From positions 1-12,688 of the forward strand of contig CAINGG010000114.1 of the NCBI GenBank assembly GCA_903848435.1: DNA of 12,688 bases. Direction: 5' to 3'. A program made the position numbers and the translations under genes. Below the pieces are notes generated by a model. It did not search any database and was not told the origin of the DNA. It saw only the letters and a list, made by a program, of their open reading frames with translations. How positions within the stretch are numbered: position 1 is the first letter of the stretch; the number at the start of each line of letters is the position of its first letter. The stretch is from an uncultured Actinomycetes bacterium (GTDB taxonomy: Bacteria; Actinomycetota; Actinomycetes; S36-B12). Below are positions 6,450 to 12,688 of the stretch, in pieces.

Positions 6450-6917
6450 CTAGTGCGGATCAATGACCAGCGAGCGGGTGAGGACTACCCGGTCCTCCCC
6501 CGGCCCGTCGTAGTCGACGACCGATTCGCTGACGGCAAAACCCAGTGCGCGGTGGAAAGCCTGCGAATCGACGTTGGCCGCCGAGGTGACGGCCTTGACC
6601 CGGGTGCAACCGCGGCCGCCAAACGCGTCGAAGGTTCGGCGGTAGGCCTCGGCTCCCAGGCCCTGACCCCGATAGCGCGGGTCAACGCCAACGAAGTGGA
6701 TGTAGCCAAGGTCCGGCTCCGCGGGCGATACGAAGGCCACGATGAACGCCGCAATCGCGCCGTCACCATCGACGGCAACAAGCGAGGTGTCGCGAAACTG
6801 CTCGAAGAACAAGCGCGGCAGCATGTCGCTCATGTGCCGCCCGCCCCACCAGTCATCAAGGACAGCAATGACGTCGTCGTAGTCCGACGGGCTCAGTCTC
6901 CTCCAGGTCACCGTCAC
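6450..6917 (-). CDS. GNAT-family N-acetyltransferase
   Basis: Probably transfers an acetyl group from acetyl-CoA to an unknown amine (protein N-terminus, Lys, or small molecule). The 155-aa product is a single GNAT domain. Motif A, FVGVDPRYRGQGLGAEAYRR (75-94), carries the CoA-pyrophosphate loop R-x-x-G-Q-G-L-G at 81-88 (RYRGQGLG). SAANVDSQAFHRALGF (112-127) is the typical motif-B helix and strand ending in LGF. The start is GTG at 6917, preceded by AGGG that overlaps the dusB stop (TAG-GG). The dusB stop and this start are separated by 9 nt. Substrate not determinable; the tight location between dusB and dgt suggests cotranscription but not a shared pathway. Confidence 0.9.
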   Translation of the reverse strand: MTVTWRRLSPSDYDDVIAVLDDWWGGRHMSDMLPRLFFEQFRDTSLVAVDGDGAIAAFIVAFVSPAEPDLGYIHFVGVDPRYRGQGLGAEAYRRTFDAFGGRGCTRVKAVTSAANVDSQAFHRALGFAVSESVVDYDGPGEDRVVLTRSLVIDPH

Positions 6918-6926
6918 GGGCGCACC

Positions 6927-8060
6927 CTAGCCGCCACTGACCGAGAGCTCGGCCTCGCGCACGCAGGCCGCGTCGTGCGCACCGAGGTAGGGGCTGTCGA
7001 GCCAGCCGTCCGGCAGCGAGGGTGAGCGCTCTCCCCCGGTACGCCCCCGGGGTGCGGCCATCACGTCCGGGTCGGCCTCTTGGTCCGGATCGATGAGCGC
7101 CAGCAGGTCATCGAGCTGAGCCAGCGACGTGACGTTGGCCAGGTCCTGACGCACGTGGCGGCGTACGGCGTAGCCCTTGAAGTACCAGGCCACGTGCTTG
7201 CGTATCTCGCAGCAGCCGGTGCGCTCACCGAAAGCCTGGACGAGCAGGTGCGCATGGCGCCGGAACGTCGCGATGACATGGCGCAGATCCGGATCCGGCG
7301 CTATGGGCTCGCCAGCGAAGGCGGAAGCGAGCTGCCCGAAGAGCCACGGTCGTCCCAGGCAGCCACGGCCCACGACGACCCCGGCACATCCGGTCTGGTC
7401 GACCATGCGCAGCGCGTCCTGCGCGCTGAAGATGTCGCCGTTGCCCAGCACGGGGAAGCCGTCGAGGTGCTCGACGAGCCGGGCGATAGCCGACCAGTCC
7501 GCGGTGCCGGCATACATCTGCGAGGCCGTGCGGCCGTGCAGTGCGACCCAGGCCACGCCAGCGTCTGCTGCCGTGCGACCGGCCTCAAGATAGGTCAGGT
7601 GGTCGGAGTCGATGCCCTTGCGCATCTTGACGGTGACCGGCACTGCTCCGCGAGCGGCGTCGACGGCGCCGGTGACGATGTCGCGGAAGAGGTCACGCTT
7701 CCACGGAAGGGCGCTGCCGCCTCCCTTGCGGGTGACCTTGGGGACGGGGCATCCGAAGTTCAGGTCGATGTGATCGGCGATGTCCTCGTCGACGACCATG
7801 CGCACTGCCTCGGCGACGACGTAGGGATCGACGCCGTAGAGCTGGACCGAGCGGGGCGACTCGTCAGGCTCGAAGCGCACCATTTCGAGGGTGGCCTCAT
7901 GGCGCTCCACCAGGGCGCGGGAGGTGACCATCTCGCTGACGTAGAGGCCCGCGCCTTCCTCTCGGCACAGGCGCCGGAAGGCCCGGTTGGTGACCCCCGC
8001 CATGGGCGCGAGCACGACCGGAGGATCCACCACCAGGGAGCCCGCACGGAGTAGCGTCAC
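6927..8060 (-). CDS. dusB: tRNA-dihydrouridine synthase, DusB-type
   Basis: FMN enzyme that reduces selected uridines in the tRNA D-loop with NADPH. The 377-aa product starts at GTG 8060, chosen because AGAGAGGA lies 7 nt upstream; an upstream in-frame GTG at 8108 adds 16 residues that lack family resemblance and a good SD. TIM-barrel motifs in order (this start): LAPMAGVTNRAFRRL (17-31), NFGCPVPKVTRKGGGSAL (101-118, catalytic Cys104), KMRKG, HGRTASQMY, GNGDI, and GRGCLGRPWLF, the FMN phosphate site. A helical C-terminal domain follows (CEIRKHVAWYFKGY). The last about 50 residues are Pro/Gly/Asp-rich and look disordered, a longer tail than many DusB. First gene of the dusB-GNAT-dgt run. Family confident; the exact subclass (DusB versus other Dus) is inferred. 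Confidence 0.94.
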   Translation of the reverse strand: MTLLRAGSLVVDPPVVLAPMAGVTNRAFRRLCREEGAGLYVSEMVTSRALVERHEATLEMVRFEPDESPRSVQLYGVDPYVVAEAVRMVVDEDIADHIDLNFGCPVPKVTRKGGGSALPWKRDLFRDIVTGAVDAARGAVPVTVKMRKGIDSDHLTYLEAGRTAADAGVAWVALHGRTASQMYAGTADWSAIARLVEHLDGFPVLGNGDIFSAQDALRMVDQTGCAGVVVGRGCLGRPWLFGQLASAFAGEPIAPDPDLRHVIATFRRHAHLLVQAFGERTGCCEIRKHVAWYFKGYAVRRHVRQDLANVTSLAQLDDLLALIDPDQEADPDVMAAPRGRTGGERSPSLPDGWLDSPYLGAHDAACVREAELSVSGG

Positions 8061-8067
8061 CCCGACA

Positions 8068-8075
8068 TCCTCTCT
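8068..8075 (-). promoter_or_regulatory. Shine-Dalgarno site fixing the dusB start
   Basis: AGAGAGGA on the minus strand (8075-8068) is 7 nt before the GTG at 8060. It is far better than anything before the upstream GTG at 8108 or ATG at 8096, so those codons are probably not used. It also lies within the 34-bp gap to the divergent exporter gene. Confidence 0.7.
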
Positions 8076-8094
8076 GATCGGCGATTGGGATCTC

Positions 8095-9735
8095 ATGTCC
8101 GCTGCCACACCGCCCGCTCACACCATGGTCCTGACGGGCAAGCGCCGCTGGGGCGCCCTTATCGCGCTCGCGCTCGGCGTGGCGATGATCATCCTCGACG
8201 CCACGGTCGTCAACGTCGCCATCCCGACGATGGTTAAGGACCTCGACCTCACCACCAACGATGCTGAGTGGATCACCGCGGCGTACTCCCTGGTCTTCGC
8301 CTCCCTGCTCATTGTGGCCGGACGACTGGCCGATCGCCTCGGCCGTCGTCTCATCTTCGTGATCGGCGCGATCATCTTCGTGTCCGCCAGCGTGCTCGTC
8401 GCGCTCTCGGGCAACGCGGTGGAGATTATCGGGGCACGCGCGCTCCAGGGCCTCGGCGGCGCGCTCATGCTGCCCGCGTCCCTGTCGATCATCAACGCCG
8501 TCTTCGTCGGCAAGGCGCGGGCGGCGGCGTTCGCGGTATGGGGCGCCACGATCGGCGGCATGGCGGCCCTCGGCCCGCTGGTCGGCGGATGGCTGACGAC
8601 CTACGCGTCGTGGCACTGGGCCTTCCTGATCAACGTGCCGATCGGCATCATCGTGCTCATCGGCGTCTTCGTCTTCGTGCCCGAGACGAAGGAGGCGGTC
8701 CGGGAGGCCGGCACCGACATCGGCGGCATCGTGCTGTCGACCCTGGGCCTACTGGGAGTCGTCTTCGCCCTGATCGAGGGCCAGCGCTACGGGTGGATCA
8801 CGTCCACCGCGCCCTTCTCGCTGTTCGGCATGACCTGGGACGGCGGACTCTCCCCTGCTTTCGTCTCCGGCGTCATCGGAGTCGTCTGCCTGGTGCTCTT
8901 GCTGGTCGTGGAGTCTCGCCGCCTGCGCGCCGGCAAGGTGGTGGTCTTCGACCTGCACCTGTTCCGCATCCGATCTTTTGGTGCCGGCAACGCCGTGGCG
9001 CTCATCGTCAGCCTCGGCGAGTTCGGCCTGCTCTTCGCGCTTCCGCTCTTCCTGCAATCGGTCATCGGCTACAGCGCCCTCGAGACGGGCGTCATCCTGC
9101 TGGCGCTCGCGATCGGCTCCTTCGTCGCGTCGGGTGCAGGAGCGGCGCTGGCCCAACGCGTGGGACCCGTGCGCGTGCTGCAGATCGGCATGGCCTGCGA
9201 GGCCGTGGGCATCCTCGGGCTCGGCGTCATGATCTCCACCAGCGTGACCGGATGGGCCCTGGCTCCCTGGCTGTTCCTCTACGGCATGGGCGTCGGCTTC
9301 GCGACCGCCCAGCTCACCGGTGTCATCCTCTCCGAGACACCCGTGGAGAAATCCGGGCAGGCATCGGCCATGCAGTCGACCGCGCGACAGGTGGGCGCAG
9401 CCATCGGCACTGCCATACTCGGCACCACCCTGCTCGTCGGTCTCGGCATCAACGTGACCAATCAACTCGAGGATCGCAACGTCGCGCCACCCGTGGCCGA
9501 GCAGGTCACGACGGCGGTGCAGCAGTCCGCGGGCACTGTCATCCCGACCCTGTCGCAGCAGCCCAATGGCGAGGTGCTCGTCGAAGGGGCCTCCGTCGGC
9601 TACGCCGAATCCACGAAGTGGGTGGCGTGGGTCGCTGCGGCGTTCGTCATCCTCGGGCTCCTGACCACTTTGCTCCTGCCGCGCAACGCGGCGCGTGTCG
9701 AGTCCGAGGGCTATGCGCCACCAGGCTCGGAATAG
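8095..9735 (+). CDS. MFS drug exporter, DHA2 family (14 TM, EmrB/QacA type)
   Basis: Proton-driven exporter of drugs or other small molecules across the cytoplasmic membrane. The 546-aa product has the length and hydrophobicity of 14-TM DHA2 carriers. TM1 carries LDATVVNVAIPTM (34-46), the D1 signature. Motif A GRLADRLGRR (76-85) lies between TM2 and TM3. Motif C is a variant in TM5 (ALGPLVGGWL). A polar loop between TM13 and TM14 (GINVTNQLEDRNVAPP ... AESTKW) is expected to be extracytoplasmic. The start chosen is ATG 8095, with only a weak GGGA 4 nt upstream; ATG 8125 (MVLTGKRRWG) is the alternative. The frame stays open upstream to 7987 but that part is antisense to dusB. Divergent from dusB and convergent with the SorC gene (21 bp). 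No adjacent TetR/MarR-type regulator is visible. Substrate unknown. Confidence 0.93.
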   Translation: MSAATPPAHTMVLTGKRRWGALIALALGVAMIILDATVVNVAIPTMVKDLDLTTNDAEWITAAYSLVFASLLIVAGRLADRLGRRLIFVIGAIIFVSASVLVALSGNAVEIIGARALQGLGGALMLPASLSIINAVFVGKARAAAFAVWGATIGGMAALGPLVGGWLTTYASWHWAFLINVPIGIIVLIGVFVFVPETKEAVREAGTDIGGIVLSTLGLLGVVFALIEGQRYGWITSTAPFSLFGMTWDGGLSPAFVSGVIGVVCLVLLLVVESRRLRAGKVVVFDLHLFRIRSFGAGNAVALIVSLGEFGLLFALPLFLQSVIGYSALETGVILLALAIGSFVASGAGAALAQRVGPVRVLQIGMACEAVGILGLGVMISTSVTGWALAPWLFLYGMGVGFATAQLTGVILSETPVEKSGQASAMQSTARQVGAAIGTAILGTTLLVGLGINVTNQLEDRNVAPPVAEQVTTAVQQSAGTVIPTLSQQPNGEVLVEGASVGYAESTKWVAWVAAAFVILGLLTTLLLPRNAARVESEGYAPPGSE

Positions 9736-9756
9736 TTGCCAGGAGGCCGGCGTCGT

Positions 9757-10716
9757 CTAGGGCCCGGCTAGCAGGGCGCGCGCCGTGTCGACGTCGGTCA
9801 CGAGCACGTTGACCCAGCCGCCGCGCAGCGCTCCCCCGATAGCCTCGACCTTGGTGCGGCCGCCAGCGATGGCAAGGCGTCGCGGCACGTCACGGAAGGT
9901 GGGCAGGTCGATACCCATCACGCGGCTGTTGAGCGCCGAGTCAACCGGCTCGCCGTTCGCGCTGAAGAAGCGCAGGCAGATGTCGCCGACGGCTCCGCCC
10001 CGGGAGAGTGCGCGCGAGTCTGCGGCCTCCCAGGCATTGCCGCTCTCGCGCAGCATCGGAGATGGATCGACTGAGCCGATGCCGACGAGTGCGACGGCGA
10101 GCTCACTCCAGGTGCTCATCACGCGGGCGATGGACGCATCCGACAGCAGTGCGTCGCGCGCGGCGACCGAGCTCACGATCCCCGGTGCAGGCAGGCTGAC
10201 CGGCACGCCGCCGGTTGCCTCGGCCAGGCGGGTGAGCAAGCGCGTCGAGCGGGCCTGCGTGGCCGGATCACCATGGCCACCGATCATCTGCACGACCTGG
10301 GTGCAGGTCTCACTGGTGCGACCCAAGGCCTCCGCGGCGGCCAGCAGGGTGGCGGACCACGTGGAGACACCGAGAGCACCGGGCCCGCCGATGGTGGCCT
10401 CTAGGTAGGGCGCCGCACGCCTGCCGAGGTCGAGGGCCGGGTCGACTCCCTCCGGCGCCGGCGCGACGACGACGGCATCGAGCAGTCCGAAGCGGTCGCG
10501 TAGTCGATCCTCGTCGTCGACGAAGACATCCGGCGGGGTCACGACGGTGGTGCGAATGATTCCTTCGGCCTTGGCCCGCGACAGGAGCCTGGACACCTTC
10601 GCCTGGGACAGGTGCAGGCGACGAGCGATCTCGATCTGCGTCGCCCCCTGCTCGTGGTAGAGACGCGCGACCTTGGTCATGAGTTCGACCTGTCCCCAGG
10701 CATCCCGCGCTGGCAC
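9757..10716 (-). CDS. SorC/DeoR-type sugar-binding transcriptional regulator
   Basis: Probably represses or activates the sugar operon in response to a phosphorylated sugar. The 319-aa product has an N-terminal helix-turn-helix at about 26-49 (TQIEIARRLHLSQAKVSRLL) and a SorC sugar-phosphate-binding domain from about 75. GALGVSTWSATLLAAAEAL matches the 'GVSwG.Tl' strand/helix. GAVGDICLRFFSANGEPVD matches the 'vGei.grffd.dG' motif. AIAGGRTKVEAIGGALRGGW with VLVTDVDTARALL is the family's C-terminal signature. The GTG start at 10716 immediately follows the stop of the transketolase C-subunit gene. Its SD (GGAGGA, 10728-10723) is made by two Gly codons of that gene, so expression is tied to the operon and suggests autoregulation. 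The effector and operator are not visible; the operator would lie upstream of the operon, outside the window. Confidence 0.93.
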   Translation of the reverse strand: MPARDAWGQVELMTKVARLYHEQGATQIEIARRLHLSQAKVSRLLSRAKAEGIIRTTVVTPPDVFVDDEDRLRDRFGLLDAVVVAPAPEGVDPALDLGRRAAPYLEATIGGPGALGVSTWSATLLAAAEALGRTSETCTQVVQMIGGHGDPATQARSTRLLTRLAEATGGVPVSLPAPGIVSSVAARDALLSDASIARVMSTWSELAVALVGIGSVDPSPMLRESGNAWEAADSRALSRGGAVGDICLRFFSANGEPVDSALNSRVMGIDLPTFRDVPRRLAIAGGRTKVEAIGGALRGGWVNVLVTDVDTARALLAGP

Positions 10717-11649
10717 CTAACGTCCTCCGATGAGTTGGCGCGCGGAGTCGGCGATGGCGGCTGGCTCGATGCCGGATCTCTCGAGCAGCCACGGGGTGGA
10801 CCCGGTCGGGGCGAAGCCGTCGAGGCCAATGCGGCGTACGCGGGCCGGGCACTCCTCACTCACGATCTCCGCGACCGATCCGCCGAGGCCGCTGGCGTAG
10901 GCCTCCTCGACCGTCACGATGCCCCCGGTCTCGCGCGCGGCCCGGACGATCGCTCCGCGATCGATCGGCGACAGGCTCGCCATGGACAGCACGCGCGCCG
11001 CGATCCCTTCGTCGGCCAGCGTGCGCGCAGCCTCGAGCGAAGGGGCCACGGCTGTGCCGATGGCCACGATCGCGACGTCGTCACCCGCGCGCAGTTGAGT
11101 TGCCACGCCCGGCACGAACGCCGTGCCGGGGGGATGGATATCGGGCACTCCCATGCGGCTGATGCGCAGGAACACCGGTCCGTCGTGTGCTGCCGCCCAT
11201 CGCACGGCCGCCGCGGTCTCCGCCGGATCGGTCGGGACGACGACAGTGAGTCCCGGGATGGTGCGCATCCACGCAAGATCCTCAGGCGAGTGGTGCGTGG
11301 GACCGAGTTCGCCGTAGGCCACTCCCGGGCTCTGCCCGCACAGGACGACGTGATGGTCGGAGTACGCCACATCGATCTTGATCTGCTCCATGGCGCGCGC
11401 GGTCAGGAAGCAGGAGGCCGCCGAGACGAACGGGATGCGCCCGCCGGCAGCAAGACCCGCGGCTACCCCGACCATGGCCTGCTCGGCGATTCCGACGTTG
11501 ATGAGGCGCTCGGGGAAGCGCTGAGCGAAGTCGCCGAGCTTGCTCGACCCGACCGAGTCATTGACGACCGCGACGATTCGGTCGTCGTGTGCCGCTATGT
11601 CGATCAGCGTGCTCGAAAAGGCATCACGACAGTCATGCAGTGTCGTCAC
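10717..11649 (-). CDS. Transketolase, C-terminal subunit (pyrimidine-binding and C-terminal domains)
   Basis: Second half of a two-gene transketolase that moves two-carbon ketol units between sugar phosphates with thiamine diphosphate (ThDP). The 310-aa product contains the pyrimidine-binding domain: NVGIAEQAMVGVAAGLA (51-67, catalytic Glu56), and GVAYGELGPTHHSPEDLAWM (109-128) with the substrate-side His119/120. The C-terminal regulatory domain follows from about 185 (GDDVAIVAIGTAV, then VTVEEAYASGLGGSVAEI). The GTG start at 11649 overlaps the N-subunit stop as GTGA (4 bp); GGAGG lies about 10 nt upstream inside the N-subunit gene. It must pair with the adjacent subunit, since the diphosphate-binding half is missing here. 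A dedicated catabolic enzyme is more likely than the general pentose phosphate transketolase, given the operon. Substrate unknown. Confidence 0.95.
   Translation of the reverse strand: MTTLHDCRDAFSSTLIDIAAHDDRIVAVVNDSVGSSKLGDFAQRFPERLINVGIAEQAMVGVAAGLAAGGRIPFVSAASCFLTARAMEQIKIDVAYSDHHVVLCGQSPGVAYGELGPTHHSPEDLAWMRTIPGLTVVVPTDPAETAAAVRWAAAHDGPVFLRISRMGVPDIHPPGTAFVPGVATQLRAGDDVAIVAIGTAVAPSLEAARTLADEGIAARVLSMASLSPIDRGAIVRAARETGGIVTVEEAYASGLGGSVAEIVSEECPARVRRIGLDGFAPTGSTPWLLERSGIEPAAIADSARQLIGGR
10723..10728 (-). promoter_or_regulatory. SD of the SorC regulator inside the transketolase C-subunit gene
   Basis: GGAGGA (minus strand) encodes the Gly-Gly just before the final Arg of the transketolase subunit and lies 6 nt before the regulator's GTG. 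The intervening 6 nt are the Arg codon and the TAG stop. This decides the regulator start and implies coupled translation. Confidence 0.75.
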
Positions 11650-12452
11650 GTTGCCAGGACCTCCGCTCGTGCCGCTGCTGTCTGCTCAGGACTCGGTACG
11701 CGGTGGTGCCAGGCGGGATCATCCGACATGAAGGAGACCGGGTGTCCCTTGTGCGTGTGCGCGATGAAGGCAGTTGGACGTCCCGCGACCAGCGGGGTGC
11801 TACCGAGGGCGGCGAGGAGCTGCTCGTGATCGTGGCCGTCGACCTCACCGACGGCCCAGCCGAAGGCACGGAGCTTGTCGGCGAGCGGTTCAAGGTCGCT
11901 GGTGTCGGCGACGGGGGCGCCCTGCTGCAGGCGGTTCCGGTCGATCACGAGCACGAGGTTGTCCAGGCCTCGGTGGGCGGCGATCATGAGCGCCTCCCAG
12001 TTGGAACCCTCCTGCATCTCGCCATCACCGGTGACGACGTAGACCCGCCGCGACGAGCCCTCCAGGCGCGCCGCAATGGCCATGCCCACGCCGATGGGCA
12101 GTCCGTGCCCGAGCGGCCCGGTGCTGGCCTCCACCCAGTCGAGCTTGGTCCGCGCGGGATGCCCGTTGAGTGCGCTGCCCGCCTGCACGAAGGTGTCGAG
12201 ATCTGTCTCGGAGAGCAGTCCAGCCTCCGCCAGGACGGCGTACAGCGCGGCAGCCGCATGGCCCTTGGACAGAACGAGCCGATCGGGCTCGGGACCGTCA
12301 AGCCGCAACACGCCAAGGTAGGCCGTGACCAGGATGTCGATGACCGAGAACTCCCCGCCGATGTGGCCCATGCCGGCATCGCTCACCATCTGCAGGTCAC
12401 GGAGTCGAACGCGCTGACTGGCCGCCCGGAGCCCATCGACATCGGTTGTCAT
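11646..12452 (-). CDS. Transketolase, N-terminal subunit (ThDP diphosphate-binding domain)
   Basis: First half of the split transketolase. The 268-aa product carries GMGHIGGEFSVIDILV (27-42, His30), LSKGHAAAALYAVL (61-74, His65), STGPLGHGLPIGVG (110-123, His116), and the ThDP motif starting GDGEMQEGSNWEAL (142-155, metal-binding Asp143) and ending in DRN (171-173, Asn173). These residues bind ThDP, Mg2+ and the sugar. ATG at 12452 overlaps the upstream gene's stop as ATGA (4 bp), with GGAGGGG just upstream inside that gene. Paired with the next gene to form the complete enzyme; split transketolases of this size are typical of dedicated sugar-catabolic operons and some archaeal/actinobacterial pathways. 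Confidence 0.95.
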   Translation of the reverse strand: MTTDVDGLRAASQRVRLRDLQMVSDAGMGHIGGEFSVIDILVTAYLGVLRLDGPEPDRLVLSKGHAAAALYAVLAEAGLLSETDLDTFVQAGSALNGHPARTKLDWVEASTGPLGHGLPIGVGMAIAARLEGSSRRVYVVTGDGEMQEGSNWEALMIAAHRGLDNLVLVIDRNRLQQGAPVADTSDLEPLADKLRAFGWAVGEVDGHDHEQLLAALGSTPLVAGRPTAFIAHTHKGHPVSFMSDDPAWHHRVPSPEQTAAARAEVLAT

Positions 12453-12688
12453 CGCCCCTCCGCCATGGATGACAGCAGCGCATCCTGAACGATGCGCTGA
12501 GCGGCCAGCGCATCCTGACGAGCCTGGGCCTCCTGAAGTGCCGGCATGTCGAGGCTGTCGAGCGCGCGATAGATGGCCTTCAGCAGGCGAATGGACAAGC
12601 GTGCAGCTTCGACGGTGTCCTCCCTGAAGGGGAATTGGTCAAGCTGCCAGACGCCCTGCCACTTATTGATGCGCAGCGTGTAGAAGAA
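12449..12688 (-). CDS. Sugar isomerase/epimerase-like TIM-barrel protein, C-terminal end only
   Basis: Partial gene, entering from the right edge; 79 codons and the TGA stop (12451-12449) are visible. I translated it directly. It begins FFYTLRINKWQGVWQLDQFP, then FREDTVEAARLSIRLLKAIY, and ends in an Ala/Gln-rich helix. The 'G.W.LD.FP.RED.VEA...SI..LK' pattern is what I know from the last barrel strand and helix of xylose-isomerase-like (AP-endonuclease-2 superfamily) sugar isomerases/epimerases. The Asp and the FP-x-RED segment may belong to the metal/substrate end of the barrel. The stop overlaps the transketolase N-subunit start (ATGA), so it is in the same operon. The family assignment rests on a short segment; the reaction (ketose/aldose interconversion) is inferred. 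Confidence 0.72.
   Translation of the reverse strand, partial: FFYTLRINKWQGVWQLDQFPFREDTVEAARLSIRLLKAIYRALDSLDMPALQEAQARQDALAAQRIVQDALLSSMAEGR

Noticed and set aside
7987..8094. Upstream extension of the exporter frame (36 extra residues).
   Set aside because: It is antisense to the conserved start of dusB, has no TM or family match, and exporter homology begins after ATG 8095.
8061..8108. Longer dusB start at GTG 8108.
   Set aside because: There is a poor SD and no family resemblance in the added 16 residues, while GTG 8060 has AGAGAGGA at ideal spacing.
9736..9790. Possible terminator between the converging exporter and SorC genes.
   Set aside because: Only a weak GCCGG/CCGGC pairing with a large loop is visible, with no T-run; not enough to call.

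Overview
The window is GC-rich DNA with dense, short-spaced genes, frequent GTG starts, stop/start overlaps and a c-di-AMP riboswitch in front of an NlpC/P60 cell-wall hydrolase. Together with the dnaG - dgt - acetyltransferase - dus cluster and a CCA-encoding tRNA-Asn, this points to a high-GC actinobacterium (Actinomycetota). The sequence alone does not fix the genus. No mobile element, CRISPR array or rRNA is visible.

Layout. (1) Positions 1-1434, plus strand: a candidate promoter, a ydaO-type c-di-AMP riboswitch and a secreted coiled-coil NlpC/P60 peptidoglycan hydrolase, closed by a strong 15-bp hairpin terminator shared with the converging gene. (2) 1447-2655, minus: a secreted beta-propeller protein of glycosidase/sialidase type with a C-terminal Ig-like region, probably read from a leaderless message. 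(3) 2702-2777, minus: tRNA-Asn(GUU) with its own probable promoter. (4) 2808-8060, minus: a housekeeping run transcribed in the order dusB -> GNAT acetyltransferase -> dgt -> dnaG -> a 162-aa conserved-looking unknown. Most junctions are tight (0 or 9 nt). Only dgt-dnaG has a real gap (87 nt), and it holds a G-quadruplex-like motif, a TTGACA box and a hairpin. (5) 8095-9735, plus: a 14-TM DHA2-type drug exporter, divergent from dusB by only 34 bp. (6) 9757-12688, minus: a carbohydrate operon entering from the right edge. It comprises the C-terminal end of a xylose-isomerase-like sugar isomerase/epimerase, a two-subunit transketolase, and a SorC/DeoR-type sugar-sensing regulator as its last gene. 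All three junctions are overlapping or abutting.

How the parts work together. Region 4 joins replication priming, dNTP pool control and tRNA modification. Region 6 looks like one inducible sugar pathway: isomerise the sugar, (probably) phosphorylate it outside the window, cleave by transketolase, and sense a phosphorylated intermediate with the SorC protein. The substrate cannot be read from this sequence. An apiose-type (branched pentose) pathway is one testable option. Region 1 links cell-wall cleavage to c-di-AMP, a known actinobacterial theme.

The best candidates for something less described are the split-transketolase operon, the riboswitch packed against its Shine-Dalgarno sequence, the G-rich element between dgt and dnaG, and the small protein coupled to dnaG. 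None amounts to clear proof of a new system.
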